From contig NZ_CP049740.1 in assembly GCF_011100465.1 (NCBI RefSeq), positions 1,294,001-1,358,000 of the forward strand: 64,000 bases of DNA, in the 5' to 3' direction. This DNA is from Jeotgalibaca arthritidis. Its GTDB lineage: Bacteria; Bacillota; Bacilli; Lactobacillales; Aerococcaceae. The position numbers and the translations under genes are program-made. The stretch's first letter is position 1. Every line of letters starts with the position of its first letter. The notes under the pieces are model-generated. The model saw only the letters and a program-made list of their open reading frames with translations. It was not told the origin of the DNA and did no database searches. Shown in pieces: positions 61,078 to 64,000 of the stretch.

Positions 61078-62964
61078 TTGAAACAATTTCTTGTCATTGC
61101 TTTGTCGGCAATCGGTATACTAACAGCTTGTTCAGATGCGGGTACTCATGAAATTACTTCTCAAACTTCTAACGAGCCAGAGTTACTCACAGCAAAAGAG
61201 ATTCAGCTTTTACCAGAATATCCAAGTCAACAAGATAGTATTTTATTAACGATTGACGAATCCGTTTATTTCAACGATGTCATTAAAGAAATCACTCTGG
61301 ATGCGACAGCATTCGGAATTGAAGCACCCATCACAATGGACGGGTCGCTAAATGAAATTAGTTTTGGTATTGATGATCAGCTTTCTCCAGGCGAGAAGAC
61401 ACTTGTGCTAGCTGTAACAGACCAGAACAATCACACCGAACAAATCGAAAAAACAATTACTGTAGTAGCGAAAGAAGAAAAAGATAGTCCTTTAGCTTTT
61501 GATTGGGACGAAGCTCGTATTTATTTTGCTTTAACAGACCGTTTTTATAATGGGGATCCTTCCAACGATAATCCCTTTGATGACGTCATTGATTTAGACC
61601 ATCTTGAGACCTATCATGGTGGTGACTTTCAAGGGTTGATAGATAAGATACCTTATTTGCAGGGGTTGGGGATTAATACCTTATGGATAACGCCAATTGT
61701 TGATAATATTGATTGGAATGTCAGAGCAGGGGTCAATGATAAGCAATATGGCTATCATGGCTATTGGGCAAAGGATTTCACACAGTTAGATGAACATTTA
61801 GGCGACTTAGCAACTTTCCACCAACTCATTGAAACGGCTCATGACCATGGCATAAAATTGATGGTTGACGTTGTCTTAAATCATACGGGTTATGGAATGA
61901 AGATTACTGATGGGGATCAATCCATTGCGAATTTTCCGACTAAAGAGGAGCAAATGGTTTTTGACGGGCTGATTCGAACAGATCCCGTTGCGAATCACCA
62001 AATTGTAGGTGAGCTATCAGGATTACCCGATTTACAAACAGAAGAGGCAGATGTAAGGCAACAAATCATTGAATGGCAGACGGATTGGTTGGAAAAAGCT
62101 CAAACAATTCGAGGCGATACCATCGATTTTTACCGAGTAGATACGGTTAAGCATGTAGAAGATACGACTTGGAAGGCTTTTAAAAATGAATTAGTAAAAG
62201 TGAAATCAGATTTTAAATTAATTGGTGAGGATTATGGTGCTTCAATCGATAAGAATGGCGGCTATCTGAATGACGGTGAAATGGATAGCTTACTAGATTT
62301 TGAGTTTAAACAAATAGCGGGTAGTTTCGTTAACTGGGATGTTATGGGGGCACAAGAAAAATTAATTGATCGGAATAATAAGCTGACATCTGATGCGACG
62401 ATGGGGCAATTTTTATCTAGCCATGATGAAGATGGTTTTCTCTATAAGCAAGCAGGTGGCGACCTCGGTAAGCAAATGGTTGCGGCGTCCCTAATGATTA
62501 CAGCTAAAGGCCAACCAGTCATCTATTATGGAGAAGAAATTGGCTTAACAGGAGCGGCTGCTAAAAATATGGATAATGGCGAATATAGTGAGAACCGCTA
62601 TGATTTTGATTGGGAAGCAAGCGAAGGATCGGGCAGTCAAGTTTATAATCACTACAAAACACTATTAAATATTCGCAAAGATTACAGCAAACTGTTTTCT
62701 AAAGGCAGTCGCGAAACGATTGCGGGTTCTAATGATGAGGGCTACCTTGTCTTTAGTCGTAGCTATCAAGACGAGCAAGTTGTGATTGCCTTAAATATCT
62801 TCGATCAAGAAAAAGAAGTGACTATTGAACTTCCTTTTTCAACGTCTAGCCAAGTCATCGACCGCTATAGTGGCAAAAGCTATACTATACCATCTGATCG
62901 TAAACTTACCCTAACCCTTCCTCCAAGAAGTTTAGGTGGCACTGTGATTATAACAATGGAATAA
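61078..62964 (+). CDS. Lipoprotein alpha-amylase, GH13
   Basis: A 628-residue exported glycoside hydrolase. Starting at TTG 61078, after AAAGGAGTGG, gives a lipoprotein signal with lipobox LTAC (Cys18). About residues 30-140 are a beta-rich domain, then a GH13 barrel with DVVLNHTGYG (region I), FYRVDTVKHVE (nucleophile Asp), LIGEDYG (acid/base Glu) and SSHDEDG (region IV His-Asp). A C-terminal beta domain follows. It would degrade starch or maltodextrin at the cell surface. TTG 61072 is a possible alternative start. Confidence 0.9.
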   Translation: MKQFLVIALSAIGILTACSDAGTHEITSQTSNEPELLTAKEIQLLPEYPSQQDSILLTIDESVYFNDVIKEITLDATAFGIEAPITMDGSLNEISFGIDDQLSPGEKTLVLAVTDQNNHTEQIEKTITVVAKEEKDSPLAFDWDEARIYFALTDRFYNGDPSNDNPFDDVIDLDHLETYHGGDFQGLIDKIPYLQGLGINTLWITPIVDNIDWNVRAGVNDKQYGYHGYWAKDFTQLDEHLGDLATFHQLIETAHDHGIKLMVDVVLNHTGYGMKITDGDQSIANFPTKEEQMVFDGLIRTDPVANHQIVGELSGLPDLQTEEADVRQQIIEWQTDWLEKAQTIRGDTIDFYRVDTVKHVEDTTWKAFKNELVKVKSDFKLIGEDYGASIDKNGGYLNDGEMDSLLDFEFKQIAGSFVNWDVMGAQEKLIDRNNKLTSDATMGQFLSSHDEDGFLYKQAGGDLGKQMVAASLMITAKGQPVIYYGEEIGLTGAAAKNMDNGEYSENRYDFDWEASEGSGSQVYNHYKTLLNIRKDYSKLFSKGSRETIAGSNDEGYLVFSRSYQDEQVVIALNIFDQEKEVTIELPFSTSSQVIDRYSGKSYTIPSDRKLTLTLPPRSLGGTVIITME

Positions 62965-63060
62965 GAAAAGCATCTATACTTTGACAGTTGTCTCTGTTCC
63001 TCTGTTTGATTTCATGCTAAAATAGATGAAGTCATAATGACTTTAAGGAGGTAATAGACC

Positions 63061-64000
63061 GTGAATCAAAAAGAGGAATGGACAAAATCACGAAAATTCT
63101 TCATTATATTGATTGATTTGCTGCTATTTATCGGTTCATTATTACTGTCTTTCCGCTTGAGATATGGAGCAAATATTCCTATTCGCAATCTTGAAGCTTT
63201 TAAAGGCAGTATCATCTATGTTTCTATTGGATTTATCATCGTTAGTATCCTATTTGGAACATACATCTTATATAATAAATCGGTCAGCGACTTTTTATTC
63301 ATTACCATTATCGGACAAGTTGTCGTGTCCTTGTATATCATGGCACTGACGTTCGCAGGAAGATGGCTGGCGTTTCCGCGCTCGGTTATTCTGATTCACT
63401 TTTTTGTTGGCTGTATCGTCTTGTTTACGTGGCGTGTGCTCGTATTCAAGGTTTACCAAAAATTAAGTGGTAGTAAACGTGTGATGATTGTGGGAATGGA
63501 AAAAGAAGTCTTTGCGGCAGTTGATAACTTTTCCAACACAAAGAGCATCCGTCATGTGGTGTCTCATGTGGTTCTGTCTGACTACTATGAAAATGTCAAA
63601 AGTCATCTAAATGATATTGATATTGTTTATCTGGCCAGTCAAATTGAAGAATCAGAGAAATTACGCATTTATGATTTGTTAATGCGTGAAGACAAGAAAT
63701 TCTTCTTGAACACCAGCTTTGAAAATCTTGTTATGGTTAATCCAAACATGATGAATATTGAAGACGAGAGTATTATTGAAGTATCACCGTTTCGAATTGC
63801 GTCAGAAGATGGCATCATCAAACGGTTGATTGATATTGTGTTTTCATTGTTGCTTATTATTGTGTCATCACCGATTATGGCAGTGGCAGCTGTCTTAGTG
63901 AAACGAAGTTCAGAAGGCCCGATTTTATACAAGCAAACCCGAATTACCAAAGACGGAAAAGAGTTTGAGATTCTAAAATTCCGTAGTATGGGAATTACTG
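63061..64000 (+). CDS. Polyprenyl-phosphate sugar-1-P transferase, 3' end outside window
   Basis: At least 313 residues, running off the window. Translation starts at GTG 63061 after AAGGAGG. Four N-terminal transmembrane helices (about 1-135), a Rossmann-like middle part (KRVMIVGMEKEVFAAVDNF), then the bacterial sugar transferase domain: KRLIDIVFSLLLIIVSSPIM, GPILYKQTRITKDGKEFEIL and KFRSM. Such enzymes start synthesis of capsule, exopolysaccharide or wall polysaccharide on undecaprenyl phosphate. It is probably the first gene of such a cluster lying downstream. Confidence 0.92.
   Translation, partial: MNQKEEWTKSRKFFIILIDLLLFIGSLLLSFRLRYGANIPIRNLEAFKGSIIYVSIGFIIVSILFGTYILYNKSVSDFLFITIIGQVVVSLYIMALTFAGRWLAFPRSVILIHFFVGCIVLFTWRVLVFKVYQKLSGSKRVMIVGMEKEVFAAVDNFSNTKSIRHVVSHVVLSDYYENVKSHLNDIDIVYLASQIEESEKLRIYDLLMREDKKFFLNTSFENLVMVNPNMMNIEDESIIEVSPFRIASEDGIIKRLIDIVFSLLLIIVSSPIMAVAAVLVKRSSEGPILYKQTRITKDGKEFEILKFRSMGIT

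Overview
This window is a low-GC, Gram-positive chromosome segment. Gene content and order point to the Lactobacillales, most like a Carnobacteriaceae or Aerococcaceae-type genome, but I cannot fix the genus. The clues are strong AAGGAGG-type ribosome sites, many cre-like CcpA sites, sortase, lipoproteins, a T-box leader, CIRCE-controlled groESL, the class II (Firmicutes) form of GalT, and a block matching the Bacillus subtilis ydi order (tsaB, rimI, tsaD, ydiF, rex, ydiK, ydiL, groES, groEL). No rRNA, tRNA, prophage, insertion sequence or CRISPR array was seen.

Layout. 1-7.3 kb: a YesM/YesN-type two-component system, a MalF/MalG-type ABC transporter with its lipoprotein, and a GH105 unsaturated rhamnogalacturonyl hydrolase, i.e. 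a pectin side-chain uptake locus. 7.3-12.7 kb: mixed housekeeping genes (YxjI-like, HAD nucleotidase, sortase, VanZ, thioredoxin-like, MFS, histidine phosphatase). 12.7-17.2 kb: a complete MurNAc recycling operon (mupG, murQ, murP, RpiR regulator) behind a promoter with a cre site. 17.3-20.2 kb: membrane proteins and an F420-ligase-like protein. 20.4-25.1 kb: two paralogous GPH-type sugar symporters, each with a matching upstream operator, followed by an AraC-type regulator. 25-41 kb: DUF72, a tautomerase, galM, an oxidoreductase, transketolase, an aldo-keto reductase, DegV, a lipoprotein, Usp, GNAT, T-box/proS, a thioesterase and an esterase. 40.7-46.5 kb: xylR, xylA, xylB and galT. 47.1-56.9 kb: the t6A genes, ydiF, rex, ydiK, ydiL and groESL. 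56.9-57.3 kb: a decayed, fused remnant of an aromatic meta-cleavage operon. 57.3-61 kb: the fru operon. 61-64 kb: a lipoprotein alpha-amylase and the first part of a polyprenyl-phosphate sugar transferase.

How it fits together: the organism appears to import and break down plant or microbial glycans (rhamnogalacturonides, starch, xylose, fructose) and its own peptidoglycan sugars. CcpA-like control is indicated at several promoters, and transketolase links xylulose-5-P to central metabolism.

The most unusual signal is non-coding. Four intergenic loci carry tandem ~34-36 nt palindromes with a strict 51-52 bp period. The arm sequence differs between families, and in one locus the paired arms vary together. 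Other non-coding signals are a 212-bp repeat present twice plus a 39-bp end fragment, a 99-base multi-helix element, and a duplicated AraC-type operator.
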